From Psychroserpens damuponensis (GTDB taxonomy: Bacteria; Bacteroidota; Bacteroidia; Flavobacteriales; Flavobacteriaceae): a stretch of DNA of 64,000 nt. The stretch covers positions 203,356-267,355 of the forward strand of contig NZ_JXJO01000004.1 in NCBI RefSeq assembly GCF_000826655.1, in the 5' to 3' direction. Each line of letters begins with the position of its first letter. Position 1 is the stretch's first letter. Position numbers and translations under genes: made by a program. The notes below the pieces were generated by a model. That model was not told the DNA's origin. It made no database searches and saw nothing but the letters and a program-made list of their open reading frames with translations. Below, in pieces: positions 7,651-16,171 of the stretch.

Positions 7651-8856
7651 TTATTTCCCATCTACATAATGCTGAAGGTAACTAAATCGATCAGTTAATT
7701 TGCCATTTGCAGTGGTGATTTTAGCACGTTTTAAAATACCACGAGCATCATCATTAAAGAATGCTGGAATCACATGTTCTAAAAACATTTCTCCAAAACC
7801 TTCACTTGCATCTTTAGGTAATTCACAAGGTAAATTATCTACTGCCATCATGGTTATAGCTCCTTGAGCGTCAAAGGCAACTTCTTTTTCTGTTAGTGGA
7901 TCGTAGCCATAAAAAGGATTAGCAATTGTTGATGGCCTAATTGTAGATGCTACAGGACCATCAATATCACAGGAGACATCTGCAACAAGATTAATTCTAA
8001 AATCTGGATGCTTTGCGTCTTCTCTTGTAAATAAATAAGGCGCATTATTACCATAAAAATGACCAGCAATAAAATAATCGGTTTCTTTGGCATAAGCCAT
8101 AAAGTTACTTTCGTAACCTGTTGGATCTTTATAGAATTCCCATTTATCACCTACTTTACCGTCTTTTCTTTTGGCATATTCCATAACATCTGCCATAACG
8201 TAAACAGGCTCTGTAAATTGGGATGTTAAGTATAAGGCATCACTAACCTCTTTAATATTTAAATGGTCTAAAATTTCTTTTGCTCCAAGTGCCACTTTGC
8301 CTGTACCTGTAAGCAATATTTTAATATTAGGTAATGTGATTTTATCGAGTTCGGCTTTGACTTCGTTGAGATCGGTAAGGGTTTCAACTTTTGGTAACTT
8401 AAACAAACCATCACGTAAACCTAAGGCTCTAAAACCATTATATGCTCCTACCAAACCAGCGTAACGACCAAAACCTATAAGTCTTGCGCCACTTTGTTTG
8501 ACGATGGTTTCATGGTCATACATTTCTATATTTTTATTAAGCATGTCTACTAACAACTTTCTATTGTAAGGTTGTTTTTTTATAGTATGCGAGAAATAAA
8601 AGTATTTTTTATTAGGAAGAAGTGCCTCTAAAGGAACTTCTTTAACGCCAATCATAACATCACTGTCTGACACATCATCTGTCACTGTAAATCCGGCTTT
8701 TCGATAAGCTTCATCTGAAAACACGCGAATATCTGAAGACTCTACAACAAATTGTGCGTCAGGAAATTGTAATTGTGCTTCTGCGAGTTTTTCTGGTGAG
8801 AACACCACACGTCTGTCTGGTGGATTTTTACGTTCTTTTATGATGGCGAATTTCAT
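7651..8856 (-). CDS. Saccharopine/alanine dehydrogenase-like NAD(P)-dependent oxidoreductase
   Basis: 401 residues. The N-terminus FAIIKERKNPPDRRVVFSPE is that of the alanine dehydrogenase / transhydrogenase / lysine-forming saccharopine dehydrogenase superfamily. The nucleotide-binding loop is probably ILLTGTGKVALGAKEIL near residue 180. RNPPDRRV-type N-termini bind the substrate amino acid in this family. Which amino acid is used cannot be told. A promoter-like pair TTG-N20-TATTTTCG precedes it on the minus strand. Its 3' end is partly duplicated about 1.27 kb downstream, beyond an inserted gene. Confidence 0.75.
   Translation of the reverse strand: MKFAIIKERKNPPDRRVVFSPEKLAEAQLQFPDAQFVVESSDIRVFSDEAYRKAGFTVTDDVSDSDVMIGVKEVPLEALLPNKKYFYFSHTIKKQPYNRKLLVDMLNKNIEMYDHETIVKQSGARLIGFGRYAGLVGAYNGFRALGLRDGLFKLPKVETLTDLNEVKAELDKITLPNIKILLTGTGKVALGAKEILDHLNIKEVSDALYLTSQFTEPVYVMADVMEYAKRKDGKVGDKWEFYKDPTGYESNFMAYAKETDYFIAGHFYGNNAPYLFTREDAKHPDFRINLVADVSCDIDGPVASTIRPSTIANPFYGYDPLTEKEVAFDAQGAITMMAVDNLPCELPKDASEGFGEMFLEHVIPAFFNDDARGILKRAKITTANGKLTDRFSYLQHYVDGK
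7653..7699 (-). repeat. 3' end of the dehydrogenase gene, duplicated at 6386-6432
   Basis: This 47-bp coding end matches 6386-6432 at roughly five of six positions. The two copies are direct repeats flanking the 6437-7603 gene. Confidence 0.8.
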
Positions 8857-8872
8857 GTGCGTTGATTTTTCA

Positions 8873-8903
8873 CGAAAATAAGCTGATTTTGTGATTTTAG
8901 CAA
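8873..8903 (-). promoter_or_regulatory. Bacteroidota-type promoter of the dehydrogenase gene
   Basis: On the minus strand TTG (8901-8903), a 20-bp spacer and TATTTTCG (8873-8880, seven of eight matches to TAnnTTTG) lie 17 bp before the start codon. Confidence 0.45.
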
Positions 8904-8925
8904 GTGTAATACGTATTTGAATTGT

Positions 8926-9138
8926 TTAATCTATGGGCTCTACTTCGCTTTCTAATTTTAAAACATGGTTTCCATCGTCTTGTTGTATGTATAAGGCTTT
9001 ATTATCTTGTTCACCATTGCGTGTGATTTGATTGCCTTTGATTGTTTTTTGTGTTTTTTTTGTGTAGGTTTCTTGTACTTTACCTGTGGCTGTACCGTTT
9101 CCCCATGACCATTTTACTTGTGTTCCTGTTTTTATCAT
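8926..9138 (-). CDS. Tudor-like hypervirulence-associated (DUF2945) protein
   Basis: 70 residues: KTGTQVKWSWGNGTATGKV followed by a Thr/Lys-rich hinge and DNKALYIQQDDGNHVLKLESEV. This is the DUF2945 / HVA1 Tudor-domain pattern, a small beta-barrel fold named after a fungal protein and common as a stand-alone protein in bacteria. Its bacterial function is not known. It lies between the dehydrogenase gene and the tmRNA gene and seems to be transcribed on its own. Confidence 0.75.
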   Translation of the reverse strand: MIKTGTQVKWSWGNGTATGKVQETYTKKTQKTIKGNQITRNGEQDNKALYIQQDDGNHVLKLESEVEPID

Positions 9139-9281
9139 TGTTGTGTAGTTTCTTAAAATTAAGAATTGAAACTGACATTTTTTCTTAACGGAATGATAAA
9201 ATAGCTTTGGTATAGCTTTTGCGTTACTATTTTTAGTAATTTCGCACTCCTTTTACTGTTTTTACAGTACATTGGGTAAGT

Positions 9282-9357
9282 GCGTTAAGGATGGAACGGT
9301 TTGTTTGAGCTCCTCGCAGAGAGCGAGTAGTGAGAGCCTGACCTGAAAGGTAACGCC
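9282..9357 (+). repeat. Intergenic repeat element GCGTTAAGGAT...GGTAACGCC, copy 1
   Basis: A 76-bp element with complementary ends GCGTTA / TAACGC and the internal marker AGCCTGACC. A second copy in the opposite orientation is at 37037-37119. The middle (gagctcctcgcagagagcg) differs between copies while the ends are kept. It lies about 90 bp upstream of ssrA. Confidence 0.75.
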
Positions 9358-9449
9358 AAAATAAAAATTACTAGAGATGTATTGAAGTAGTCTTAAATGA
9401 AATTTGAGATTAATTTGATGTTGCGAATTTGAATTTGCTATCTCATTAA

Positions 9450-9845
9450 GGGGTCGACTGGTTTTGACAGCGAGACTCATTAAACGGTAAGCACGTCGTG
9501 TAATGACATTGAAACACGTAAAAGGCTAGGTCAACTTTTTAATCGGCGAGAATAACTACGCTTTAGCTGCCTAATCTGAATTATAGTAAGATTAAGCTCA
9601 TTTCTACTAGGTAGAAAGGCTAAATGTCTCCAGAAAGCCTTGGTTAATGGCGTTCTTATTTGAGGCATCGAAAATATTAACTTAGATCGTGTGGCGCTTT
9701 GACGCACTTTCGAGATTAAGAAGATAAGTTATAAGTGGGTTGTTTTTTGCCAGCTTATAATCGAAAACCTAATGAAAAACTAAACGTGTAGAAGGCTCTT
9801 TAATAGCTTGTTTGGACGAGAGTTCGATTCTCTCCGACTCCACCA
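9450..9845 (+). ncRNA. ssrA: tmRNA
   Basis: One-piece tmRNA of 396 nt, which rescues stalled ribosomes by trans-translation. The tRNA-like acceptor stem is GGGGTCG (9450-9456) with CGACTCC (9835-9841), followed by ACCA. The T-arm GAGTTCGATTCTC is just upstream of that. The 5' end keeps the typical GACTGGTTTTGACA. The reading frame 9545-9574 encodes the degradation tag GENNYALAA followed by TAA, as known for Bacteroidota. A strong terminator follows at once. Confidence 0.97.
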
Positions 9846-9847
9846 TC

Positions 9848-9884
9848 AACCCTGTAAACACCTACTTTACAGGGTTTTGCTTTT
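9848..9884 (+). terminator. Terminator of ssrA
   Basis: Perfect 11-bp stem AACCCTGTAAA / TTTACAGGGTT, 7-base loop, T-rich tail; starts three bases after the tmRNA CCA. Confidence 0.85.
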
Positions 9885-10072
9885 AAAAAAAACCGTTTAG
9901 ATGCTACTTTTAGCAGCAAAAACCTTAGTAATATTTTAAGGGAACGCATGGTTTTCTTTTCAAACAACAACCATTTTTACTAAAAAATCACTACATTAGA
10001 AGTACTTACTTAATTTGGATATTGACTAGAGCTATATCTTGTTGTTTCTGCCAATTTTAAAAAAATATAATA

Positions 10073-10807
10073 ATGAACAAATCAGATTTCAGTAGTTTAA
10101 AAGTGATTTATATCAATTGTACTCTTAAAAAATCACCACAAGAGAGCCACACCGAAACATTAATGGACGTTTCTAAAGCCATTATGATGAAGGAAAAAGT
10201 CAAAATCGATGAGATTAGATTAATCGACCATCAAGTAGCAAGTGGTGTTTATCCTGATATGACAGAATACGGATGGGATATTGATGAATGGCCAAAATTA
10301 ACAAAACGAGTTTTGGATGCTGATATCCTAATAATTGGCACACCAATTTGGCTTGGCGAAAAATCTTCTGAAGCTCAAAAATTAATTGAACGACTTTATG
10401 CTTTAAGTAGTTTAACTAATGACAAAGGTCAATATATTTTTTATGGTAAAGTTGGTGGCTGCATAGTTACTGGTAACGAAGATGGCATAAAACATTGTGC
10501 GATGGGAATATTGTACTCACTTCAACATGTAGGCTATTCAATACCACCACAAGCAGATTGTGGATGGATTGGAAAAGTTGGTCCAGGACCAAGTTATGGA
10601 GATAAAGAATGGAAAGGAGAACAATTAGATAAGCCAGTTGGTTTAGATAGTAATTTTACCAATAGGAATACCACTTTTATGACTTATAATTTGCTGCATT
10701 TAGCAATGATGCTCAAACAAAATAGCGGCTACCCTAATTATGGCAACTCTCGAGAAGAATGGGATAATGGCGAACGATGGGAATTTGAAAATCCCGAATA
10801 CAGATAA
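10073..10807 (+). CDS. Flavodoxin-like NAD(P)H-dependent FMN reductase family protein
   Basis: 244 residues. The N-terminus VIYINCTLKKSPQESHTETL resembles the phosphate-binding loop of FMN reductases, and ADILIIGTPIWLGEKSSEAQKLIERL is the conserved second element of NAD(P)H-dependent FMN reductases and flavodoxins. YGKVGGCIVTGNEDG is the third. The C-terminal 60 residues are specific to this subgroup. It likely binds FMN and reduces small molecules; the substrate is unknown. It is a single gene; a weak hairpin (GTTTAAC / GTTAAAC, 10821-10837) follows. Confidence 0.75.
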   Translation: MNKSDFSSLKVIYINCTLKKSPQESHTETLMDVSKAIMMKEKVKIDEIRLIDHQVASGVYPDMTEYGWDIDEWPKLTKRVLDADILIIGTPIWLGEKSSEAQKLIERLYALSSLTNDKGQYIFYGKVGGCIVTGNEDGIKHCAMGILYSLQHVGYSIPPQADCGWIGKVGPGPSYGDKEWKGEQLDKPVGLDSNFTNRNTTFMTYNLLHLAMMLKQNSGYPNYGNSREEWDNGERWEFENPEYR

Positions 10808-11119
10808 TAAAACGCATACTGTTTAACTTAGTTAAACTATATTTTATACCATATGACCTTCTGGTTTATTATTAGAAGCACTTGTTTCAATCGTTTATTG
10901 CATACTGCTATTAGTGTTTATTACCACACTCAACCTTTGCCCCACATTTGACGACATAAAGTCACATCTCATTTATTGATACCTCGAGTTTATTTACGAT
11001 TATTTCTTCGGAATTTATACTTGCTATTTATTTGCTAACTTTAAAGCTTAATTTCATAACAAAACCACCCACAAACACGTTAGTTTTTATTATAAAAATA
11101 TCACATTTTTAAAATAGTA
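10808..11119. other. 312-bp gap with repeat-like element copy A
   Basis: Contains a weak hairpin at 10821-10837, a CTTCGGAA octamer at 11006 and, at about 11021-11092, a segment with TTTGCTAACTTTA and a CACGTTAG end. That segment resembles the elements at 13255-13380 and 15194-15296. TAACTTTA is close to the TAnnTTTG promoter box and may serve the 11120 gene. No coding region seen. Confidence 0.45.
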
Positions 11120-11515
11120 ATGCTACATTTGAACAGAATGAATGAAAAGCTAGAAATAAAAAAACACTACTCAATCCTAACTGTATTTGGACTAGTATTG
11201 TTGCTTTTATTATCGCCTTGTAAGGTTAGAAACTTTATAAAAGCTGAACTAGAGATACCTCAAACAAATGTATTAAACAAGAATCAAACCACAATTTCGA
11301 CAACAAGTTGTGTGGCTTTTGATGCTACCCAAATTAACCATTCTTCGGCAACATCAAGCACAAAAGCACTTGTCACTTTTGCTAATGACGAGTTATTTAC
11401 TTTTCATGTTCCATTTCAGTTAAAAAATAAAAACACTTTTCGATCCAGTACATCTAAACTGGTTCTTTCTATACCTCTTTACATTTTATATCAAAATATT
11501 CAGGTGTATTCGTAA
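11120..11515 (+). CDS. Small membrane-anchored protein, unknown
   Basis: 131 residues. A membrane segment (about 19-34) ends in LLLLLSPCKVRNFIKAEL, followed by a Ser/Thr/Asn-rich region and a second hydrophobic end, LVLSIPLYILYQNIQVYS. I recall similar flavobacterial proteins that keep SPCxxRNxxxAEL and the LYILYQN end, but no function is known. A later ATG at 11138 is an alternative start. It lies 73 bp before the DoxD-DoxA gene and is probably co-transcribed with it. Confidence 0.6.
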   Translation: MLHLNRMNEKLEIKKHYSILTVFGLVLLLLLSPCKVRNFIKAELEIPQTNVLNKNQTTISTTSCVAFDATQINHSSATSSTKALVTFANDELFTFHVPFQLKNKNTFRSSTSKLVLSIPLYILYQNIQVYS

Positions 11516-11588
11516 TTGATTTTTTTCCTAAGAAAAACTTAAAGCAGTCAGGCGACTGTATTTTATCAATTACAAATAATACAATACA

Positions 11589-12605
11589 ATGAAAAATATG
11601 AGCATAAAAAATGATGCTGGGCTTTTAGCTCTAGCATTAAGATTAGTAGTAGGTTGGACTTACTTTTCCGCATTTTGGAGAAGAACTGCATTAGCCAATA
11701 AACTAGACCCAGAAGTAACGGGTTATATTGGCGAGAAGTTTAATGCTTTTTTACCCAATGCCTTAGGGATAAAACCGATTATACAATACTTAGTAGAACA
11801 TCCAGATGCACTTTGGATTAATATGGTGATTTTCACAATTATTGAAGGCATAGTAGGCTTGTTTATTATGTTCGGTTTATTTACTCGAATAATGAGTATT
11901 GGTGTTTTTGGGTTAGCAATGGGAATTCTTTTAGGTTCTGGTTGGATTGGAACAACTTGTCTAGACGAATGGCAAATAGGAGTGTTAGGAATCGCTACAG
12001 GTTTTGTTTTATTTTTAACAGGCAGTGGAAAATACTCTGTAGACAATTATTTGATGAAAAATAATTTTGCAATAACCAAAGAGAAATGGTTTGCTTGCTT
12101 GGGTTCAGGCATATTGCCTATTAAAGAATCTATTTTCCCAAAAGTTGTTTTAATAGGTTCTCTATTTATTTTGGGAATAACCTTAATGACGAATCAAGTA
12201 TTTCACGGAGGACTTTGGGGAACACTTCACAACAAATCTGTAAAGCCAAAACTTGAAATTACTAATGGTGAAATTCAAAACAATACTCTCAATTTTAATG
12301 TATTTAGAACCGAAGGCGTTGATGTTTATGGCTCTTGGGTTATTAGTATTGAATTAAGTGACACTAAAAACAATACAATTATTGAGTATACTCAAGATGA
12401 TTTAGCAAACTTGAATAAAGAGAATATATCAAACTATTATGTTGCTAAAATAAAGCCTGGTAAATATAGTTTAATTGTTCCTTTAGGAGCAAAAGCAAAG
12501 CTAAACTTAGACAATGAAGTCTTATCTACTCTACCCAAAGGAGTATATACGCTTAAAATAACAGACATAAGTGGTGCTTATTGGGAACATAAGATTGAAA
12601 AATAA
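11589..12605 (+). CDS. DoxD-DoxA fusion (TQO small subunit-like) membrane protein
   Basis: 338 residues. Residues 10-200 form a DoxD/DoxX-type four-to-five-helix membrane domain (LRLVVGWTYFSAFWRR, GLFTRIMSIGVFGLAMG, GTTCLDEWQIGVLG). From about 215 a soluble beta-rich DoxA-like domain follows, ending in YTLKITDISGAYWEHKIEK. In Acidianus, DoxD and DoxA are separate subunits of thiosulfate:quinone oxidoreductase, and fusions are known in Bacteroidota. Thiosulfate oxidation here is not proven; transfer of electrons from a small sulfur compound to menaquinone is inference. A strong terminator follows. Confidence 0.75.
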   Translation: MKNMSIKNDAGLLALALRLVVGWTYFSAFWRRTALANKLDPEVTGYIGEKFNAFLPNALGIKPIIQYLVEHPDALWINMVIFTIIEGIVGLFIMFGLFTRIMSIGVFGLAMGILLGSGWIGTTCLDEWQIGVLGIATGFVLFLTGSGKYSVDNYLMKNNFAITKEKWFACLGSGILPIKESIFPKVVLIGSLFILGITLMTNQVFHGGLWGTLHNKSVKPKLEITNGEIQNNTLNFNVFRTEGVDVYGSWVISIELSDTKNNTIIEYTQDDLANLNKENISNYYVAKIKPGKYSLIVPLGAKAKLNLDNEVLSTLPKGVYTLKITDISGAYWEHKIEK

Positions 12606-12623
12606 CAAATTCTACCAATGTAT

Positions 12624-12672
12624 AAACGCAATAGCGGTTTGGGTGCAAACTCATACCGTTATTGTGTTTAAT
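12624..12672 (+). terminator. Terminator after the DoxD-DoxA gene
   Basis: Fifteen-bp stem AAACGCAATAGCGGT / ACCGTTATTGTGTTT (two G-U pairs), loop of 16 bases, T-rich tail. Confidence 0.7.
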
Positions 12673-12752
12673 TTAGTATAATACTATGTAAAAAGTCAGT
12701 GCGTTCAATCCGTTATTGCTCTTATACTTAATCTTTGTACTACATTTCCTAA

Positions 12753-13270
12753 ATGAACATCTACCCAACATCAAAACTTGAGTGTTTAAAATTGAAGAAT
12801 AAGTTTCAAAATGACCTTGAACATATTCAAGCTATAACGGGTTTAAGTTTAAATATTTCGGATTTAAATTTTGAAATTCAATCTATACATTTGAAAAGTT
12901 TTCAAAAATAAGAAAACCACATTATCATTTAGAGATAGCACTTGACGTTTCACAAATAGTTAAAGTTGATCAAATTCTAAAAGAAATTGTTACTGAATTT
13001 GGTTATTTCTCAATCCCAGACATTAATCATAACATATTGATTCCTACAACCTAACTTACTCGTATTAAAACTCTTAGTCACATAGATTTATTCGAAGTTT
13101 TTACAATAAATTATATTTCTAAGGACCTGACAGAGCCATTAATGATTTATTCGAAAATCAGCAATATTAATGCGGATAATAGAACTAAAACGCAAATTGA
13201 GGAATTTAGCATCAATGTTTACGGAATGAATCTAATTAAGAAAGTAATTAAATTAAGAAACGTTGGGTAA
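12753..13270 (+). pseudogene. Decayed gene with one frameshift and one internal stop
   Basis: From ATG 12753 a frame reads MNIYPTSKLECLKLKNKF and on to about residue 52. A one-base shift near 12900 (run of A) opens a frame that continues KIRKPHYHLEIALDVSQIV, meets a TAA after NILIPTT near 13052, and then stays open in the same frame through LTRIKTLSHIDLFEVF to a final stop at 13268-13270. About 170 codons of protein-like sequence suggest one original gene of unknown family. The final stop lies inside the repeat-like element that follows. Confidence 0.55.
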
Positions 13271-13380
13271 CAATGCTAATATTTTATTGCTAGGTTCTAG
13301 CCTGATTACAAAAGTCCTTACTGATTTTCTATTAAGTTTTTATTTATAAATTAGTTGCTTAATCACGTAACTACGTCTAA
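13255..13380 (+). repeat. Intergenic element, copy B
   Basis: Begins with ACGTTGGGTAACAATGC, contains GCCTGATTACAAAAGTCC and TTTCTATT-GTTTTTATTT, and ends with AATTAGTTGCTTAATCACG and TAAC. It matches the copies at 15194-15296 and 15748-15876 in part. I recognise this wording as a frequent intergenic sequence in Flavobacteriaceae. Its nature (recombination site, promoter-carrying repeat) is not known to me. Confidence 0.55.
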
Positions 13381-13414
13381 ACAATCACGCTAGGTGCGAT
13401 TTAAAAAAAACTAA

Positions 13415-15115
13415 TTACTTTGTAATAAACCTTGTGAAAAATTCTTTTTGAGAAGTTAAAATTTTAATGAAATAATGCCCAGATTCTAAATTTGAGACAT
13501 CAATTTTTATATGTTCATTTTCAAACGCAACCGTTTTTACTTCTTGCCCTAAGATATTATATATAATAACTGATTCTACATCAACTTGTTTTTTCATTTT
13601 AAGATTTAAAAAATCATAAGTTGGATTTGGATATTGATCAAAATAATCCGAAAACTCAAAACTGGAAACATTTAACAAACAACATTGAAATGTATGATCA
13701 AAATTATAAACATTATCAACTGGTGTTGTTTCAGTCAAATTAGAACTAATAGTTCCAGTAAAGTTTAAAACGTCACCATTATTAATTGGCGGAACGTTAA
13801 AATTTAATATAAAATCAATTGACCTGGTTTCAAAAGGCTTAAGATCGATGAATTGCCAAATTAACTCATTAATATTTTGCTCTGATACCATTGGATTAGC
13901 AGAATTAAAATCGATTAAGTTATCGTCAAAATCAAAACTTACTAATCCTGACTGTGTCATAGTTCCTTGGTTACTATAATTAATTCTAAAAGTAACAGTA
14001 TCATCATAATTTGACTCAATTGTTACAATAGAAATTTTTAAATCGGGATATGATCCTGCTGGAGTCATACAAAAATCTTGAATATAAGGACTACTGACGT
14101 CAGGAAATGAAACGGAAGTGCTTGTAGGCGAAACATTAAAATAAGTCGCATTAGGGACAATTGGAGTTATAGAATAATTTCCAGCTTGGATATTGAATTG
14201 ATAATCTCCATCGGCATTTGAATACATATCGCCCGAATTTGCACCATCAAATACTGTTAAATTCAAGTCTTTATAATTCATGTCTATAGTAGAGCAACCA
14301 TTATTGTTTTCGTCATATTTAACATTTCCAGATAAAGTATAAATAACTTCACCTTGATTGAACGAACATAATGAGTTCACATAACAGTTAGTGTAACCAT
14401 ATTGTGTTATTAGATCCTTAATACCAATAAGTTGAGATCCATCAGCACATACATATTCAAGGTTGATATTGTCAGAAAAATTAATAAATTCAACATTATC
14501 ATTTTTAATATTTAGTGTTGTTAGGTTATTTGAAGAGCATTGAACTTGTACTAGGTTTGGTGAATCACTAACATCTAAGTTTGTTAATAAGTTATTTTCA
14601 CAATATAGATGTACAAGTTCAAGGTTGTCACTGAGTATTAAAGAAGACAATTGATTATTATTACTACTAATAACTGAAATATTTGTCAATCCAGAAAAAT
14701 CTAGTGAACTTAATTGATTGTTGTAACACTGTATTGATTCTAGACTCGCTAAATCAGAAACATCAAGGTTAATCAAAGCGTTATCATTAATTTTTAAAAA
14801 CTTTAGGTTAACTAAAGATGACAAATCTACTTCTACTAAGTTATTATTATGAACATATAAATAATCGACATTTATAAAAAACTCAATTCCCGTCAAGTCA
14901 GAAATATTAGCATTCCCCAACTCTAGAGAATACGTCCAATCTAATGCTTCCGAAACTTCAATTTCATTATCATTGTTAGCATCAAGAAAAGCTATTCCTC
15001 CAAAACTCTGTTCAAGCAGTTTCGATTTTAAATTAGCATCAGGAAAATTTATAACTTGAGCATACGAATATATACCTAAAAAACAGCACAAAATGTTGAA
15101 CATTTTTTTTTTCAT
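13415..15115 (-). CDS. T9SS type A cargo protein with leucine-rich repeats
   Basis: The start is taken at 15115 (MKKKMFNILCCFLGIYSYAQ, a signal peptide); the frame extends upstream without need. Mature protein: about 230 residues of irregular leucine-rich repeats of about 21 residues (pattern NNQLSSLDFSGLTNL). Next come a SdrD/CNA-B-like domain (SGNVKYDENNNGCS...DGDYQFNIQAGNYSI), a DUF11-like beta domain and a C-terminal type A sorting domain (YPNPTYDFLNLKM ... SGHYFIKILTSQKEFFTRFITK). It should be exported by the type IX system and attached to, or released from, the cell surface. Its role is probably binding or adhesion, as inferred from the repeats. Confidence 0.85.
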   Translation of the reverse strand: MKKKMFNILCCFLGIYSYAQVINFPDANLKSKLLEQSFGGIAFLDANNDNEIEVSEALDWTYSLELGNANISDLTGIEFFINVDYLYVHNNNLVEVDLSSLVNLKFLKINDNALINLDVSDLASLESIQCYNNQLSSLDFSGLTNISVISSNNNQLSSLILSDNLELVHLYCENNLLTNLDVSDSPNLVQVQCSSNNLTTLNIKNDNVEFINFSDNINLEYVCADGSQLIGIKDLITQYGYTNCYVNSLCSFNQGEVIYTLSGNVKYDENNNGCSTIDMNYKDLNLTVFDGANSGDMYSNADGDYQFNIQAGNYSITPIVPNATYFNVSPTSTSVSFPDVSSPYIQDFCMTPAGSYPDLKISIVTIESNYDDTVTFRINYSNQGTMTQSGLVSFDFDDNLIDFNSANPMVSEQNINELIWQFIDLKPFETRSIDFILNFNVPPINNGDVLNFTGTISSNLTETTPVDNVYNFDHTFQCCLLNVSSFEFSDYFDQYPNPTYDFLNLKMKKQVDVESVIIYNILGQEVKTVAFENEHIKIDVSNLESGHYFIKILTSQKEFFTRFITK

Positions 15116-15193
15116 AACAGTAGTTTCGAAATATTTAAATAAATATAATAAAAAAATTACATCTAACAATGTGCAGAATTAATTAATTGGTTA

Positions 15194-15296
15194 TCTAGCA
15201 CTTGCAAAAGTACTCGCCCACTTTCTATTCGGTTTTTATTTCCTAACTTTAGTATTTAAACAACGTAACCAAAAACAAACGCTTTGGCAATAAAGC
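15194..15296 (+). repeat. Intergenic element, copy C
   Basis: Aligns with copy B over CAAAAGT-CT...TTTCTATT--GTTTTTATTT and TTAA--ACGTAAC, and ends in AACGCTTTGGCAATAA. It carries CTAACTTTAG, close to the TAnnTTTG promoter box, 70 bp upstream of the 15319 gene, which it may express. Confidence 0.5.
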
Positions 15297-15318
15297 TGAG
15301 AGCCATAATCTAAATTCT

Positions 15319-15744
15319 ATGAAATACAACAAAGTTATAGGAGTAATATTTTCACTGTTTTCGATAGTGTATTCAACTAATTTTATTGTCAACTCAAAGC
15401 TAACTTACAACATCGAAAGTTATTTTGATTTTGAATATTTAATGAGTTTCTCTCCTGTGGTAATTTCATTAATTCTTTTAATTGCTGGAATTCTACTCTT
15501 TATAAATCCTGCCAAAGCAAATCTAGCATTAGCATTATTTGGTCATGCGGTCGTTGAAGAAATCCTTTTCAGCTGGTTAGGAATATCAAATAGTCAATAT
15601 GATTTTTATCTAACAATAGTATTTCTAATATTTGGATTAACAGCTATATATATTGCATACACTGATACTTTTAGCTCTGAAAAATTATCAATAAAAGAAG
15701 CCATTATTAGTTTTATTATTGGGACCCTATTTGCTATTTATTAA
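15319..15744 (+). CDS. Small four-helix membrane protein, unknown
   Basis: 141 residues with four membrane segments (about 5-24, 43-63, 68-90 and 98-118) and a short C-terminal hydrophobic stretch. The motif ALFGHAVVEEILFSWLG has a His and a pair of Glu that look superficially like the EExxxR/H sites of CPBP membrane proteases, but the order is different and I do not assign it. It stands alone between elements C and D and is likely accessory. Confidence 0.55.
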   Translation: MKYNKVIGVIFSLFSIVYSTNFIVNSKLTYNIESYFDFEYLMSFSPVVISLILLIAGILLFINPAKANLALALFGHAVVEEILFSWLGISNSQYDFYLTIVFLIFGLTAIYIAYTDTFSSEKLSIKEAIISFIIGTLFAIY

Positions 15745-16171
15745 ACAAAGCCAAATGCCAACATCATGTAATTTTCATAGTTACTTTCAAACTTAGTTCC
15801 AAATATGGCTACGCTATATTCCATATGGTCTAATTTTTATGAATTAGGTGCTTAAAAACGTAACTTACCTCAAGTCTCTCGTTAAAAAAAATAAATTGGG
15901 AGTAATTTAATTACTAGTTAAAACATGCTGCAACTCACTATTCACAAAGTTAATTGGTCGCTATGTGCATATTTATAAAGCTTCCTAATTACATATAAGT
16001 TCTATTTCCGAAGAAAACTTTATACCAAAAAACACAACGAACTTAGGTGTTGAAGCGTTAAATATTCTTCGGAAATATCCTGCAACAAGTTTGAAAAAAT
16101 GAATTATAGATCCTATCTATACAACAAATTACGGCTGTGTTTTGGTCTTCATAATAACATGAAATGCTTTA
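15745..16171. other. 427-bp gap with element copy D and an inverted octamer pair
   Basis: No coding region is seen. At 15748-15876 there is a partial copy of the element found at 13255 (AATTAGGTGCTTAAAAACGT). At 16004-16015 and 16065-16076 the 12-mer ATTTCCGAAGAA occurs as a perfect inverted repeat with 49 bases between the arms. Confidence 0.5.

Noticed and set aside
9262..9480. 72-residue reading frame on the minus strand overlapping ssrA
   Set aside because: It runs through the 5' end of the tmRNA and the intergenic repeat; composition is not protein-like and no family fits.
12624..12672. Long hairpin after the DoxD-DoxA gene as an attC site
   Set aside because: A 15-bp stem with T-rich tail right after a stop is better explained as a terminator.
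15319..15744. Small membrane protein as a CPBP protease
   Set aside because: It has EE and a His near each other, but not the EExxxR plus FxxxH order of the family.
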